A model generated the notes under the pieces. The model was not told the DNA's origin and searched no databases. It saw only the letters and a list, made by a program, of their open reading frames with translations. Shown piece after piece: positions 25,224 to 38,552 of a stretch of 64,000 bases of DNA. The number at the start of each line of letters is the position of its first letter. The first letter of the stretch is position 1. The position numbers were made by a program, and so were the translations under genes. Origin of the DNA: Stromatinia cepivora (Eukaryota > Ascomycota > Leotiomycetes > Helotiales > Sclerotiniaceae); the NCBI GenBank assembly GCA_014898415.1, contig RCTD01000006.1, positions 186,001 to 250,000 on the forward strand, in the 5' to 3' direction.

Positions 25224-25931
25224 AAGATCATTTTGGAGTAATATATACTTATAATTTTTGATAGTTTATATTCTGAATATTAGTAAGCTATCTATAGTTT
25301 TATTTGTTTTGATGATATAATTAATTAGATCGAATTGAGGAGCGGTTTTACTCAAATCGATATTAGTAATCGCTGTTTCATTTGGATAGTGTTTTTGTAA
25401 AACTTCTTTTATGATTTCGATATTAATTTAATTATCTTTAATAAATTATGTAAGATGATTCTTTTTCTTGGTATAATTTTGAAGATTCAATTTATCGATC
25501 TAATGGATTAGAATATCGGCGAAAGGGTTATTTTTTTCAGGATGATATATAATGATGAAGTTGTAATCGATTAATGTTTTTATTTGGTGGGTTTATTGGA
25601 TATTGAGGGTTTTGATAATTATAAAATATTCGAAGGTTTTGTAATTGGTATAAATCTTGATTTTATATAGTGAATCAACGAATTCTGTTTTTTAATAGTT
25701 GAAAGATCGAATGATTGATAGTATTTTCTTATTATGAATTTCATAATTCAATTCAATAGTAATTATGATTTTGGAGAAATAAATTACAAATAATTAATCT
25801 TTGTTATATTGTTGTAATAATATATTAGCAATTATTTTATCGAAAATATCTATTTCGAGTATATAAGGGAATCGGTGATTATAATATTGTAAGAGTGAAA
25901 TGGAGATAAGCTTTTTCTTTAAGATATTGAA

Positions 25932-26213
25932 TGTCACGAATCGTGAACCACAGGAGGCTAATCACGTGATACCCCTTATCTCCCATGTCAATTTATAAGC
26001 TGATCATCTGTGCACATACATTATAAATCATACGATTTAGTATAGTAAAATAATGACCCTAATAATGTATACGCATAGTTCTATAGCCTATAAATAAGTA
26101 TTTGTATATATATATCTAGTTGCTCTTTACAAACCATAATTTTTCAATTGTAGATTCTAAGGAATTTAATTGACCCTGTTTATTCAACTTTACTACAGCT
26201 TTTATATATCATA
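25932..26213 (+). repeat. 5' LTR of the inner gypsy element
   Basis: 282 bp, begins TGTCACGAATCGTGAACCAC. Its last bases (TTTTATATATCATA) are RIP-mutated relative to the partner's CTCTTGTGCGTCACA. Confidence 0.92.
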
Positions 26214-28979
26214 TTATCTATAATTTATTTACAAGTGTTCGGCTATTTGATGGTCTTCCAAATAATATCTTATTTTAATAATATCTTTTTAGATGAATTT
26301 TTATAAATATTATATTTAAAAAAAAAAGATCTATTCCGATCTAATCGATAAAGATATAAATATCTTTAAAAGTATACCATTACTTTTACAATACAACAAA
26401 CTCCTCTTCCTATACATCCCGATCCTTCGAAAACCTATTCTAAAAAGCCATCCTTTTCTTCTCAATTATTTCAACAAACCTTTGAAGAAAATATAAATAT
26501 AAAATTGAATAATATTATTATTAAAAGAAAAAAGATTAATAAAAAGAAGATTCTAATATATAAAACTGATATTCCTAATAATTCAATTATTCCTCCCGAA
26601 TCATTATTACAATTATAAAATCTTTATACAATAATTATAAATTTGAAAAAAAAGAATCGACAATTGAAAGTTATAATAACAATAAACTCTGTAACAATAC
26701 AATTTTCTTTTGAACCCCAAATGATACCTATACCAATATTCAGATCAATAATAATACCTGGGACTTCCCTTATTCCTTCAATCGAAATCTAAGAATCTTT
26801 ACCCAAGCAAACTCGAAGATCCTGAAATCAAAAAAAGAAAACTTTAATCAAACAATCTAATCATCTAGGGCCCTCCAATAATTCTCCCTCCCCTTCAGGA
26901 AATAATAATCTATATAATAATCAGGGGTCCCTTTGCTCAAGATACCGATCTAATCGATCAAAATTATATTCCCGTATTAATTATAGCTCACATCGAAACA
27001 CATATATACCAAAACCTACAAATCTTATCACTAAACTTAACGATGATATTAAATCTAGAATTAATTTATGATAATTATTAATTATAGAACGATTCGAATT
27101 GTATACTATATTATTTAAAAGTGAAATACAATATCGCGTATATATAATCAATTAAATCGAATCGGAAGTACAAATGTATTGTTATATTCTTTATATATAA
27201 ATGCCCCGATTTATAATATTCGAATTGGTTGAATAGCTTATAGCGATTTATCGGAATTCGGCCGAAGTCGATAATATTCGTTTTCAATATGAGATATGGG
27301 TTATATTTAATATAACTCGATATAATAACTTCCTAGAATAATATAGGAAGTTTAGATTATTTGTTATTCAAATGGAGATTATTAATGATAAGGTTTTATT
27401 CAAGGATCTTAAACGAAAGATTTCCGATTTTCTTTTGTAAATAATAGTAATATTCATTAAGGATTATAAAACTATAGAAGAATTTATAAATATATTTATT
27501 AAAATAAATCAAAATGAAGTTTCATTATAAGAATAAAACCGATATTGTATTGGACAAGATACTTTTGTAATTATTCGCAAACCAATGATTACTATGAATC
27601 CTTTGCAATCCTTTCGGAGTTTTAATAGTTCTAATTTTGGAATCTTTATATTCTTGAAATCGTTTCTATTCCGGAATACCCCTCCCGGCTATATCAGCCC
27701 TGTTGTATTCAATAATTATTCGAACTTCAAACGCTCATTATTCTTTTCCTTTTCTAGAGCAGTATATACATCGACACTTTGTATTAATAATCTCAATAAA
27801 ATCGAAACAGTATCAAAAAAAGTAAAATAATTTGGAGAATATCGGGATGCCAAAAAAGATTTCAGCCCAGAAGTTATAATTAAAGCCATACAGAATATCC
27901 ATTTAGAAAAAGAAAAGCATTTAAAATCAAATATTTAAATTCTATTTCTATTCTAAATGCTATATAGGATATAAGATTTCTTGATTTAACAAAATTTATA
28001 AAAGGAAAAATATTCATTGATTCTAAAGCAAATAAATTCGTTTTTATTAATACTATATTCCTTACTTGTTTATTTCCTATATTTAAATTAAGAGTTATAT
28101 CACTTGAAGTTTCAATTGAAGTTAAAAAATATAATAATATATAAGGTTATACTATTATCTATTTTATATTTCTTAATTTAACAATCAATAATTATGAATA
28201 ATCTTTTATTCTTTTCCTTATTACTGAATTAGGAAATTATAATATTATTTTAGATAAACTTTGATTATCAAAGATTCGAATAAAACTTGATTGCTTTTAT
28301 CGATATTTCGAATAGTCTAAAAAGAGATCCTGTATTATCTTCTATTCGAATAATCTTTTCGTTATCCAATCATCCCTTTATAAACAGAAAATCGATCGAT
28401 TAGTTCAACGAGATGCTGATCGACGAGATAACTAATTCGAAGAATATTGGAATCGAAGAGATTTATAATTAAACAGATTAATTGTAATTAATAATATATA
28501 ATAAAAACCTTTAAATACAAATATAATATAGATTTTTATTGAAAAAGAAGAAATCCTGATTTCCTTCAAATTCAATCCATTTTCTTTTTAATTAATTATA
28601 TTATTATTATAGATCTACAAATACCTCTTTTGTATATCGCCCGAAATCCTCGATTTATATATATTCAAATCCGATAAATTTCAATTAAAATACAAAAGAG
28701 ATAAATAAACTGAACTCTTTATTATTATTCTGAAAAAACTCGATGATATAATAGATTCCCGATAAAATGAATAATATATAAAAGAAAGAGTATTAATTGC
28801 TTTAACCGAATTCAAGAATACAAAAGTTCGAAAGAAACTCGATCGAGTATTGACCGAAATCGATTCAAAATCTGAAATACTATTTGAATATCAATAATAT
28901 TATCGAATTTTTTCCAAATGTAAATCAAATATTTTGTTTTCTAATCAATTTTATAATTATAAAATTATATTGGAAGATA

Positions 28980-31870
28980 AAGGAGAACAAATTTTATATT
29001 ATAGTCTATTTTACAAGATATTCTTGGAATAATTGGAAGTTGTTAAAGAATATATTATAGATAACTTCAACAAAGGTTTTATTGAATTTAATCAAATCTC
29101 TTATACTATACTCATTTTATTCATTAAGAAATCCAATAATAGTTTAAGGTTTTGTATAGATTTCAGATTATTGAATTCCTTAATATATAAAGATCAATAT
29201 TCTTTTTTTTTGATCGATAAAACGCTTTCTCGATTTTCTGATATTAAAATCTTTATCAAATTCGATATTCGTTAAGTTTTCTATTATATAAAAATAGATC
29301 CTATTTCAGAAAAATATATTATTTTTCAAATTCAATATGGATTATACAAATGCAAAATTATATTATTTGGATTAACAAATGGTTCTGTAATTTATTAATG
29401 TTATATAAATAATATTCTATTCAATTATCTAGATGTTTTTTGTATAATATATTTTGATAATATTTTAATCTATTCCGAGAACGAAGAAGAATATTAGATT
29501 TATATTAAATTAATTCTCGAACGATTAGAAACTGTTGATCTATAAATGGATTTCAAGAAATACAAATTCAATGTTATATATATCAAGTATTTAGGCTTTA
29601 TTATCTTTATTAAAGGAGTAGAAATAGATTTTGAAAAGATTGAAGTAATTGAGAATTGAATCTTTCCAATAATAATGAAAAGGATTTAATTATTCTTTAA
29701 TTTTTGTAATTTTTATTAACGATTTATTATAGATTATAGTATAATAGCGAAATCTTTTAATGAATTCATTAAAACAAATGTTAAATTCATATTCGATGAA
29801 ATATACCAAAATGTATTCAATATCTTGAAGAAAAAACTGATTTCCATTCTGTTTTTGCAATATTATAATTATCAATTCCTTTGTATACTCGAAATAGATG
29901 TATCCGATAGAATAGTTGTTAATATATTATTATAATAGTATGGCGAAGATTAGTTTTCTATAGTTTATTTCTTCAAGATTATGGTTGCTATTGAACTGAA
30001 TTACAAAGTTTATGATAAGGAAATACTATCAATCATTCGATTTCTTAATTATTGGAAAACAGAACTTATCGGTTTATTATATAAAATCAAGGTTTATATC
30101 AATTATAAGGCCCTCGAATGTTTCATGATTATTAAGATTTTCAATGTCCGATAAATTCACTGGGTAGAAATTCTAATTGATTATAATTTTATTATTATAT
30201 ATCGTTTTAGAAAAGATAATCTTTTTGTCGATATTTTAATTTATCGAACCGACAAATTGGATTTTCAGAATTATATCAAAAAGAAGAATCGCCTCCAATA
30301 GTTTATTAAAGATAATCAAGTTGATATCGAAATCATAAGAAAAACTTTACGAAGGTATCATTCAGATAAAATAACGATTATCAATATCGATTTGAATGAA
30401 ATCATTCTTTGATTTGATTTAATTAATTATATTATTGAAATAAATAAAATTATAGATAACTTATTAGTATTCAAAATGTAAATTATTCAAGATTATAAGT
30501 ATATATCACTTCAAAATAATCTTTTGCTTTATAATGATTATTTGATAGTATCTAATGTTGATAATCTTCAAATTTATCTGATTTGTGAAGTTCATAATTC
30601 CGTTTTCATTGTTTATTCTGGTATAAGCAAAACCTATTTTTTATTATTTCAATAATATTATTGACCCAGAATGCATAATATTGTAGTCAGATATATATGC
30701 AATTATTACACCTGCAAATATAATTCCGTTTTATATAATCATACCCCCAATTTATTGTATTCATTTTCGATTCCTAATCAAATATAATAATATATTATTA
30801 TGGATTATTGTAATTTTAATAAAAATAAATACGGATATGATAATGTTTTAGTCATTATTGATCGATTGATGAAGCAAGTTATTTTTATATCTTGTTACAA
30901 ATCAATCGATATTTGAGCTTAAGTATAACTATATCTTTATTATATATATCGATATTATAATCCTTTTGATATTATAGTATCGGATTATGGCCTTCAATTT
31001 ATATTATAGTTCTAAAAGGAATTTAATCAAATCCTAGGAATCGATTTCAAACTATCCATTATTTATTATCCTCAAATCGATGATCAAATTAAAATCTATA
31101 ATCAATATCTTCAATAGTGGTTAAGATTGTTTATTAGTTATTATCAAAACGATTAATTAGAATTCCTATTTATGATGGATTATGTATAATTTACTTTTTT
31201 ATATAATTTCTTAGAAGGGTTTATATTCTATGAAACTCTATATAGATATGTACTGAAATGTGTATGGGAATAAAAGGAAGATGTTAATAAGCTAACAAAC
31301 GATATAAATGTATGTGATATCTGTATATACACAGAATACAATAGATTGGTTTTCGCGTAAGCGAAAGAAGGCCTATTATATATTCAAACCAAGATATCGA
31401 AATCTATAAATATTTATTGATATAAGGTTGATTTCGATATTAGAAATTATATATAATTCAATATAAAAAGTTATCTTATCTAAAGATCATCCAAGAAGCT
31501 GGATTTCCTAATTCAAAAAAGATTCAAAATCATTGATCGATCTGGGAGCTTTTTCAAATTCAAATTCCTGATTACAATGAAAATTCATTTTGTTTTCCCT
31601 TTAGATCGATTATATAAGGTATATGATAATCTGTTTTTTGGTCAAATACTCGAATTATCTTTGTTTATTAATATAATTAATGATTCGGAATGGAAAGTGG
31701 AAAAGATTTTAGTAGTAAAGAAAGCACGAAAAACCCTATTATATAGAATCTCATGGCTGAATAGTGATACCGATCTTATTTGGTATCCTGTTTTTAATTT
31801 TAAAACATCATTGTACCTTTTATACGATTTTCATTTGGCTAATTCAATGTTATTTGGTTCTCTTAATTGA
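28980..31870 (+). pseudogene. Pol relic of the inner gypsy element: RT, RNase H, integrase, chromodomain
   Basis: The plus strand shows, in frames broken by stops: LIKKSNNSLRFCIDFRLLNS-like RT fingers with DQYSFFLIDKTLSRFSDIK (29033-29275). Next comes the active-site segment YFDNILIYS (29441-29470), in which the catalytic YxDD has become YFDN by one G-to-A change. RNase H follows, with LEIDVSD and YKVYDKEILSIIRFL (about 29880-30050). The integrase zinc head has ICEVHNSVFIVY and YICNYYTCKYN (30580-30730), and the integrase core continues to about 31250. An open stretch at 31577-31870 holds EWKVEKILVVKKARKTLLYR and DLIWYPVFN, the fold signature of a chromodomain. The order is that of chromoviruses (Ty3/gypsy), whose chromodomain can direct integration to heterochromatin. 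Confidence 0.88.
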
Positions 31871-32225
31871 TTAATTGATTGAATAAAGTTTTATAAGAGC
31901 GGAAAGGATAATTATAATTATATAGATAACGATTCATTTATGAAATCAAGGAAAAGAAAAGTGTTCTTCAATTCAGTAGACTAAATATTATGATTTTATG
32001 ATGGTATATATATATACGATTATGAAAAAATCGAAAACCTATATAAATTCGAAGGAATTTGATTGTATATATATATGATCCAAATTTTATACAATAGACA
32101 AACTACTATCACTAAAATAATATAAAGGCAATATATTTCAAAAACTTATATTTATAATCATTTAAAAAATCATACAAAAGGGAAGCTTGAATATAATAAA
32201 AATGAAATATAATATTACCCCTATC

Positions 32226-32530
32226 GATTTCGTTTAATTTAATTGATTTGATCAATTTGGTCGATTAACTTGATCGATTTCGGAATTGATTATATTAATC
32301 ATTTATCATCATTATATCATAATTCAATTTCTTTCCCTTTTTTATTGAAATTTTTTCCTTTTAGAGATTCCCTAAATTAAGGAGAATATAAATCAATATT
32401 AATTTAATCAATTGATAAACGATTTAATCGATTTGATTAATTCATTTGTTATTTTGGTTAATTTGATCAATTATTTTGATCAATTTGATCAATTTCTAAT
32501 AAATTGATTAAATCAACCAAAATAATCAAT
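32226..32530. repeat. Hairpin-rich GATCAATTT repeats in the gypsy 3' non-coding region
   Basis: Dozens of bases of TTGATCAA-type motifs and near complements, in both orientations. The equivalent region of the outer element (about 23200-23530) has the same content on the opposite strand. It lies between the chromodomain and the polypurine tract and is not coding. Confidence 0.8.
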
Positions 32531-32640
32531 CTAATTGATTTAAAGTTTATGAATCTTTATAAAATCTGATTTCCGATGAAATAACAATAGAATAAAAGAA
32601 TAAAATATTTGAGGGTGAGTTTTTCTGAAAAGGAGGGTAA

Positions 32641-32922
32641 TATTACAAATCGTAAATTACAGAAAACTAATCACGTAATACCTCTTATCTTTTATATCAA
32701 TTTATAAATTGATTATTTATATATATATATTACAAATTATACAATTTAGTATAATAAAATAGTGATTCTAATAATGTATATGTATAGCCCCGCAATCCAC
32801 AAATGGGTATTTGTATATATATATCTAGTTGCTTTTTATGAGCTATAGTTCTTCAATTGTAGATTCTAAGGAATATAATTGACCCTGTTTATTCAGCTCT
32901 ACTACGGCTCTTGTGCGTCACA
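32641..32922 (+). repeat. 3' LTR of the inner gypsy element
   Basis: 282 bp, begins TATTACAAATCGTAAATTAC (mutated from TGTCACGAATCGTGAACCAC) and ends GGCTCTTGTGCGTCACA. It is preceded by the polypurine tract and followed by the TTGAA duplication. Confidence 0.92.
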
Positions 32923-33344
32923 TTGAATATATTTTGGTATATTTTGTTAAATATGAATTTAATGTTTGCTTTAATGAGTTTATTGAAAGATTTCATTATT
33001 ATATTGTAATCCTTAATAAATTGTTGATAAAAATTATAAAAATCGAGAAATAATTGAATTCTTTTTATTATTATCAGAAAGGTTTAATTTTCAATTATTT
33101 TAATCTTTTTAGGATCTATTTTTATTTTTTTAGTAGAGATAATAAAATTTAAGTATTTGATATATATAATATTGAATTTATATTTCTTAAGATCCATTTA
33201 TAAATCAACGATTTTTAATTGTTCGAGAATTAATTTGATATAAATTTAATGTTTTTTTTTGTTCTTGGAATAGATCAGAATATTATTGAAATATATTATA
33301 CAAAAGATGTTTAGATAATCGAATAGAATATTATTTATATAATA

Positions 33345-33572
33345 TTAATAGATTACAGGATTATTTGTTAATCTGAATAGTATGATCTTATATTTATATA
33401 ATTTATATTGGATTCGAAAAATAATATGTTTTTTCGAAATAGGATTTATTTTTATATAATAGAAAGTTTGATGAATATCGAGTTTGATAAAAACTTTGAT
33501 ATTAGAAAACCGAGAAAGTGTTTTATTGATTAAAGGAAGGGGGTATTGATTTTTATATGTTAAAGAATTCAA
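33345..33572 (-). pseudogene. Reverse-transcriptase fragment of the outer gypsy element
   Basis: The minus-strand frame contains KNQYPLPLINKTLSRFSNIK followed by FIKLDIHQTFYYIKI and FRIQYKLYKYKI, the fingers and palm region of a Ty3/gypsy reverse transcriptase. It corresponds to 29180-29400 in the inner copy. The continuation with the catalytic Asp pair lies at lower coordinates, before the nested insertion. Confidence 0.85.
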
Positions 33573-36562
33573 TAATTTGAAGTCTATATAAAATCTTAAA
33601 TTATTATTAGGTTTTTTGATAAATAAAATGGATATAATATAAAAAGCTTGATTAAATTCAATAAAATCTTTACTGAGGTTATTTATAATATATTCTTTAA
33701 TGATTTCTAATTATTCAAAGGATATTTTATAAAACGGGTTATATTATAAGACTTTTTTTTTTATTTTCCAATATGATTTTATAATTATAAAATCGGTTAG
33801 GAAATAAGATATTTGATTTATATTTAGAAAAAGCTCGATGGTATTATTGATATTCAGATGGTATTTCAAATTCTGAATCGATTTTGATCAATATCTGATT
33901 GAGTTTCTTTCGAATTTTTGTATTCTTGAATTCGATTAGGATAATTAATACTCTTTTTTTTGTATATCGTTTATTTTGTTGAAAGTTTATTATATTATTG
34001 AGTTTTTTTCAAAGTAATAATAAAAAGTTTAGTTTGTTTGTTTCTTTTGTATTTTAATTAGAATTTGTTAGATTTAAATATATATAAATCGAGATTTCAG
34101 ATGATATATAAAAAGGTATTTATAGATTTGTAATGATAATATAATTAATTAGAAAGAAAATAAATTGAATTTGAAAAGAATCAAAGCTTTTTCTTTTTTA
34201 ACAAAAATCTGTATTATATTTGTATTTGAAAATTCTTATTGTATATTATCAATTGCAATTGATTTATTCAATTATAAATCTTTTCGATTTCAATATTCTT
34301 TTAATTGATTATTTTATCAATTAGTATTTTATTGAGTTAATCGATTGATTTTTTGTTTGTAAAGGGATAATTAAATAATAAAGAGATTATTCAAATAGAA
34401 GATAATATAAGATCTTTCTTTAAACTATTCGAAATATCGATTAAAACAATCAAACTTCATTCGAATCTTTGATAATCAAAATCTATCTAAAATAATATTA
34501 TAACTTCTTAATTCAATAATAAAAAAAGGAATAAAGGAATACTTATAACTTTTAATCATCAAATTAAAGAATATGAAATAGATAATAATATAATCTTATA
34601 TATTATTATATTCTTTAATTTTGATTGAAATTTTAAATAGTATAATTCTTAATTTAAATATAGGAAATAAATAAATAAGGAATATAATATTGATAAAAAC
34701 AAATCCATTTGCTGTAAAATCAATAAATACTTTTGATTAATAAATATAATTATTTTTTGAAAGATTATAAAAAAGGATAAATACTTTTTTTCCTATAAGT
34801 TTTGTTAAATTAAGAAATCTTATATCTTATATAATACTTAGAATAGAAATGAAATTTAAATATTTGATTTTAAATACTTTTTTTCTTTTAAACAAATATT
34901 TTATATAATTTTAATTATAATTTTTAAACTGAAATCTTTTTCAGTATTTTAATATTCTTCGAATTCTTCTACTTCTTTTTATATTATCTCAATTTCATTA
35001 AAATTATCAATATAAAGTATCAATATATATACTACTTCAAAAAGAAAAAGGCAATGAACATTTGAAATTCGAATAATTATTAAATACAATAGAATTAGTA
35101 TATCCGGAAAAGAAATTCCAGAATGAAAACGGTTTCAGGAATATAGAAGTTCTAAAATTGGAATTATTAGAGTTTCGAAAAGATTATAAAAGATTTATAA
35201 TAATTATTAGTTTATAAATGATTATAAAAACATCTTATGCAATACAATATCGATTTCATTTTTATAATAAAACTTCATTTTGATCTATTCTAATAAATAT
35301 ATTTACAAATTCTTTTATAATCTTATAATCTTTGATGAATATTGTTATCATTTGTAAAAGAAAATCAGAAATCTTTTATTTAAGATTTCTAAATAGAACT
35401 TTATTATTGATAATCTTTATTTGAATAACAAATAATCTGAACTTTCTATATTATTCTAGGAAATTGTTATATCAAATCATATTGAGTATAATTTATATCT
35501 TATATTGAAAACAAATATCATCGATTTCAATCGGATTCCAATGAATCGCTACAAATTATTCGATCAATTCGAATATAATGAATCAGAGCATTTATATATA
35601 AAAAGTATAATAATATATTTATACTTCCGATTCGATTTGATCGATTATATATATACAATATTGTATTTCATTCTTAAATAATATAATATACAATTCGAAT
35701 TATTTTATAATCAATAATTATTATAAACTAATTTTAAATTCAATATTATTGTTAAATTTAATAATAAGATTTATAGGTTTTGATATATATATATCCTGAT
35801 ACAAATTATGATTAGTATAGAAATACGATCTGGATCGATTAGATTAGTTTCTTAAATGAAGGGACCTCTGATTATTATATAAATTGTTATTTCCTGAAAA
35901 AAAAAGGAGAATTATTAAAAAACCCTAAATGATTAGATTGTTTGATCAAAGTTTTCTTCCTTTGATTTCGGGATCTTTAGATTTGTTTAAATGAAGATCC
36001 TTGATTTTCAATTGAAAAAATAAAAGGAATTCCAAATATTATTGTTAATTTAAATATCTATATTAATATTATTTAGGATTCAAAAGGAGATTGTATTATT
36101 ATAGAATTTATTATTATTATAACTTTCAATTATCGATTCTTCTTTTTCAAATTCATAATTATTATATAAAGATCTTGTAATTATAATAATAAATCAAAAG
36201 AAACAATTGAATTATTAAAAATATCGATTTTATATATTAGAATTTCTTCTTTATCAATTTTCTTTTTTTCAATAATAATATTATAAAAATCTATATTTAT
36301 ATTTTCTTCGAAAAATCGTTGAAATGATTTAAAAGAAGAAAAGGGTTCTTTAAAATAGATTTTCGAAGATTCGAGATATATAGAAGATAGAGTTCATTAT
36401 ATTGTAAAAATGATAATATATTTCTAAAGGGATTTATATCTTTATTGATTAGATCGAAATAGATCTTTTTTTTTTAGATATAATATTTATAAAGGTTTAT
36501 TTAAAAAGATATTATTTGAGAAATTATTAGATAATCAAATGTTTGTAATGAATTGTAAATAA

Positions 36563-36836
36563 TATAATATATAAAAACTATAATAAAACTAAATAAATAG
36601 AATCAATTATGTTTTTTAAAATCTATAATTGAAGAATTATAATTTGTAAAGAGTGATTAAATATATATATATAAATACTTATTTATAAATTGCAGAATTG
36701 TATATATACATTATTAGGGTTATCATTTTATTATATTAAATTGTATGAATCGTATACAGACGGATCAGTTCATCAATTGATATGGGAGATAAGAGGTATC
36801 ACGTGATTAGCCTCCTGTGGTTCACGATTCGTGACA
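36563..36836 (-). repeat. 5' LTR of the outer gypsy element
   Basis: About 274 bp. Its left end has suffered G-to-A and C-to-T changes (TATAATATATAAAAACTAT against TGTGACGCACAAGAGCCGT in the partner), while its right end TTCACGATTCGTGACA is intact, the reverse of the partner. It is followed by the TTTAT target duplication. Confidence 0.88.
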
Positions 36837-38552
36837 TTTATAAGATTAAATAAAAGGATTATATATTGAAATAATCAAAATAAATTATAATATATATAAT
36901 TTTTGCGAATTTAGAAAACGACCTTTTAAACCCTTCGGATGGACAATTAAAGATCACATGACGCGAAAGGTGGGTCTGGGTAAAACTAGACTAACTCAGA
37001 ACCTTACAAGTCCGCTCAAGTCAAGTTAGGTTATTCATTTCTTCCTCTCTTCGAGTTTCCTATCTTTTCCCTCTTTTCCCCCCCCTCTTTCCGGACTTCC
37101 ATGATAATCTGACCCCCACTAAAAACTTTCATAATCATAACCTTACCTAACCTAACTCTAAACGAAATCCCAACTACCGTCCTGCAAATGCAACAATTGA
37201 AACTAGAAAAAAGCATTGATAAATCTATTCCATATTTGATCATCGGTCTCTCAGTTTATCTTTTACCATGATACTATTAACCAATAAGCAACCGTATGAC
37301 CTAGGATTTAGAGTTTTAAATTCACCCGGAATATTTCAATTTATCCACACCCTGCATATTGATAGCGATAGCGAAAAAGTCCACGGATGGTCTCATTAAG
37401 ATTTCAAGGCGAAAAAGAGACTTACATTGTAGGTAAGTATAAGCGATGGCGGACTTTTGGTCCTTGATAGACCGACCGACCTTTGGTTCTTCTTGCAGGC
37501 TTTCAATATTGGTGAAAATATTACTCTACAATAATTAAAAAGATTAAAAATTAAAACAAATAATAAGCAAAAGGTGGTTGAGGGGAAAAAAAAAAAAGCT
37601 GTAAGTACGCTTTACCTATTTTGATTTAGTATCATACCATAGCTTTAATCCACTAAGTTACTCATATTTTCGAGATCCCCAATCAAAACCTTTCATCTCC
37701 CCTTCCTTTAACATCAACAACGAATCAAACAATTTCAACGCAAAACCACGAAGCAAACGACCCATTTTCAATCAATCATTGTTACCCCAATACTCTCAAT
37801 ACTCAAGATACCAATCAGAGGTATTCGAGTATTTTTATCGAGTACTTTTTCACGATAACGAATCAATTCTTTTCCCATCCAATCCAATTCAAATCAATTT
37901 CCGAGAAAAGCAGAAAAGCATTGAATTTGCACAAATTTCAATTTCTAGGTAGCTCAATTTCCGCATCGCCGCATCGGACTTTACACCAAAATACCTACCT
38001 ACCTAAGAGGTCCCAAACACAACATAAAGGGTGTTTAAAGAAAGAAGCACAAGTCAAAAGGTTTCGCAAAAGGAATCCAGTTACGCTCGTTCACATTCAC
38101 AATTCACTCTTATTGACGGCTGACGTTACCGATACCTACCTACCTATCTATTTTATTTGCCTAGGTACCCATCTCTCTCTCTATCTATCTCTGCCGATAA
38201 CAGACGCGGACAAATCCCATAAGGGAAAAAGATTCCAAGATTTCAATACCCCAAGAGAGTCCAGTAGTGATTCAGGTAGTGATTCAGGTACCTTTGTATC
38301 GCACCGTGGGACTTTTATTTATTTATTTTGGTGGTGATAAGCCGAGCAGAACACTGCCAATCATTCAACGTTTTCCCTCCACCAAAAAATTATCATCGCC
38401 ATAGCCCTATCAACAACACCAAAAAGGACCCTCAACGCCAAAACAATTGGCCATAGCACCTGATCCCGTGATTGATTCTACCTGCGGGAAGGATTAAACA
38501 CAGCTTCCCATTGAAAATTGATCCGAATCGATTTCAAGTCGCGTATTGGAAG

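Larger units (their letters stand above)
25932..32922 (+). mobile_element. Inner Ty3/gypsy chromovirus, plus strand, full-length, RIP-inactivated
   Basis: LTRs of exactly 282 bp each (25932-26213 and 32641-32922) with TTGAA on both outer sides (25927-25931 and 32923-32927). Total 6991 bp. In order: 5' LTR, gag region (about 26.3-28.2 kb, broken), reverse transcriptase (about 28.98-29.68 kb), RNase H (29.83-30.24 kb), integrase (30.45-31.25 kb), chromodomain (about 31.66-31.83 kb), a 3' non-coding region with GATCAATTT hairpin repeats, a polypurine tract AAAAGGAGGGT (32628-32638) and the 3' LTR. It is inserted into the outer copy of the same family, at a point corresponding to about 29820 of its own sequence, between the RT and RNase H regions. 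Many stops; not functional. Confidence 0.93.
22826..36836 (-). mobile_element. Outer Ty3/gypsy chromovirus, minus strand, split by a nested copy
   Basis: LTRs at 22826-23109 and 36563-36836 begin TGTGACG and end TGACA (plus strand), flanked by TTTAT on both sides (22821-22825 and 36837-36841). The element is interrupted by 25932-32922 plus a 5-bp duplication; without these it is about 7.0 kb, equal to the inserted copy. Reading on the minus strand: 5' LTR, gag region (about 34.0-36.5 kb, unreadable), reverse transcriptase (33345-33572), interruption, integrase zinc-binding domain (24960-25223), decayed chromodomain region (about 23900-24200), hairpin-rich 3' non-coding region, a run of C representing the polypurine tract (23112-23117), 3' LTR. 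All coding parts carry multiple stops. Confidence 0.9.
12830..36905. other. AT-rich, RIP-mutated heterochromatin-like block
   Basis: Base composition shifts abruptly to extreme AT richness near 12830 and returns to normal near 36905. Inside there is no intact ORF of useful length; the longest frames are relics of gypsy pol genes full of stops. Differences between the paired LTRs are overwhelmingly C-to-T and G-to-A transitions, the pattern left by repeat-induced point mutation. Stretches not assigned to an element below (about 12830-15400, 15800-19550 and 21080-22820) show only AT-rich low-complexity sequence and short islands of higher GC. The block could be a dispersed AT isochore or part of a (peri)centromere; the sequence alone does not decide. 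Confidence 0.9.

Noticed and set aside
31300..31390. GC-richer segment with a TTCGCGTAAGCGAA hairpin, first suspected to be a small insertion in the inner gypsy element
   Set aside because: The outer copy has the collinear but more mutated sequence near 24380-24520, so it is part of the element.
37921..38337. 138-codon open frame upstream of hapB
   Set aside because: It begins at TTG, has no ATG at all, is low in complexity and lies in the probable hapB leader.
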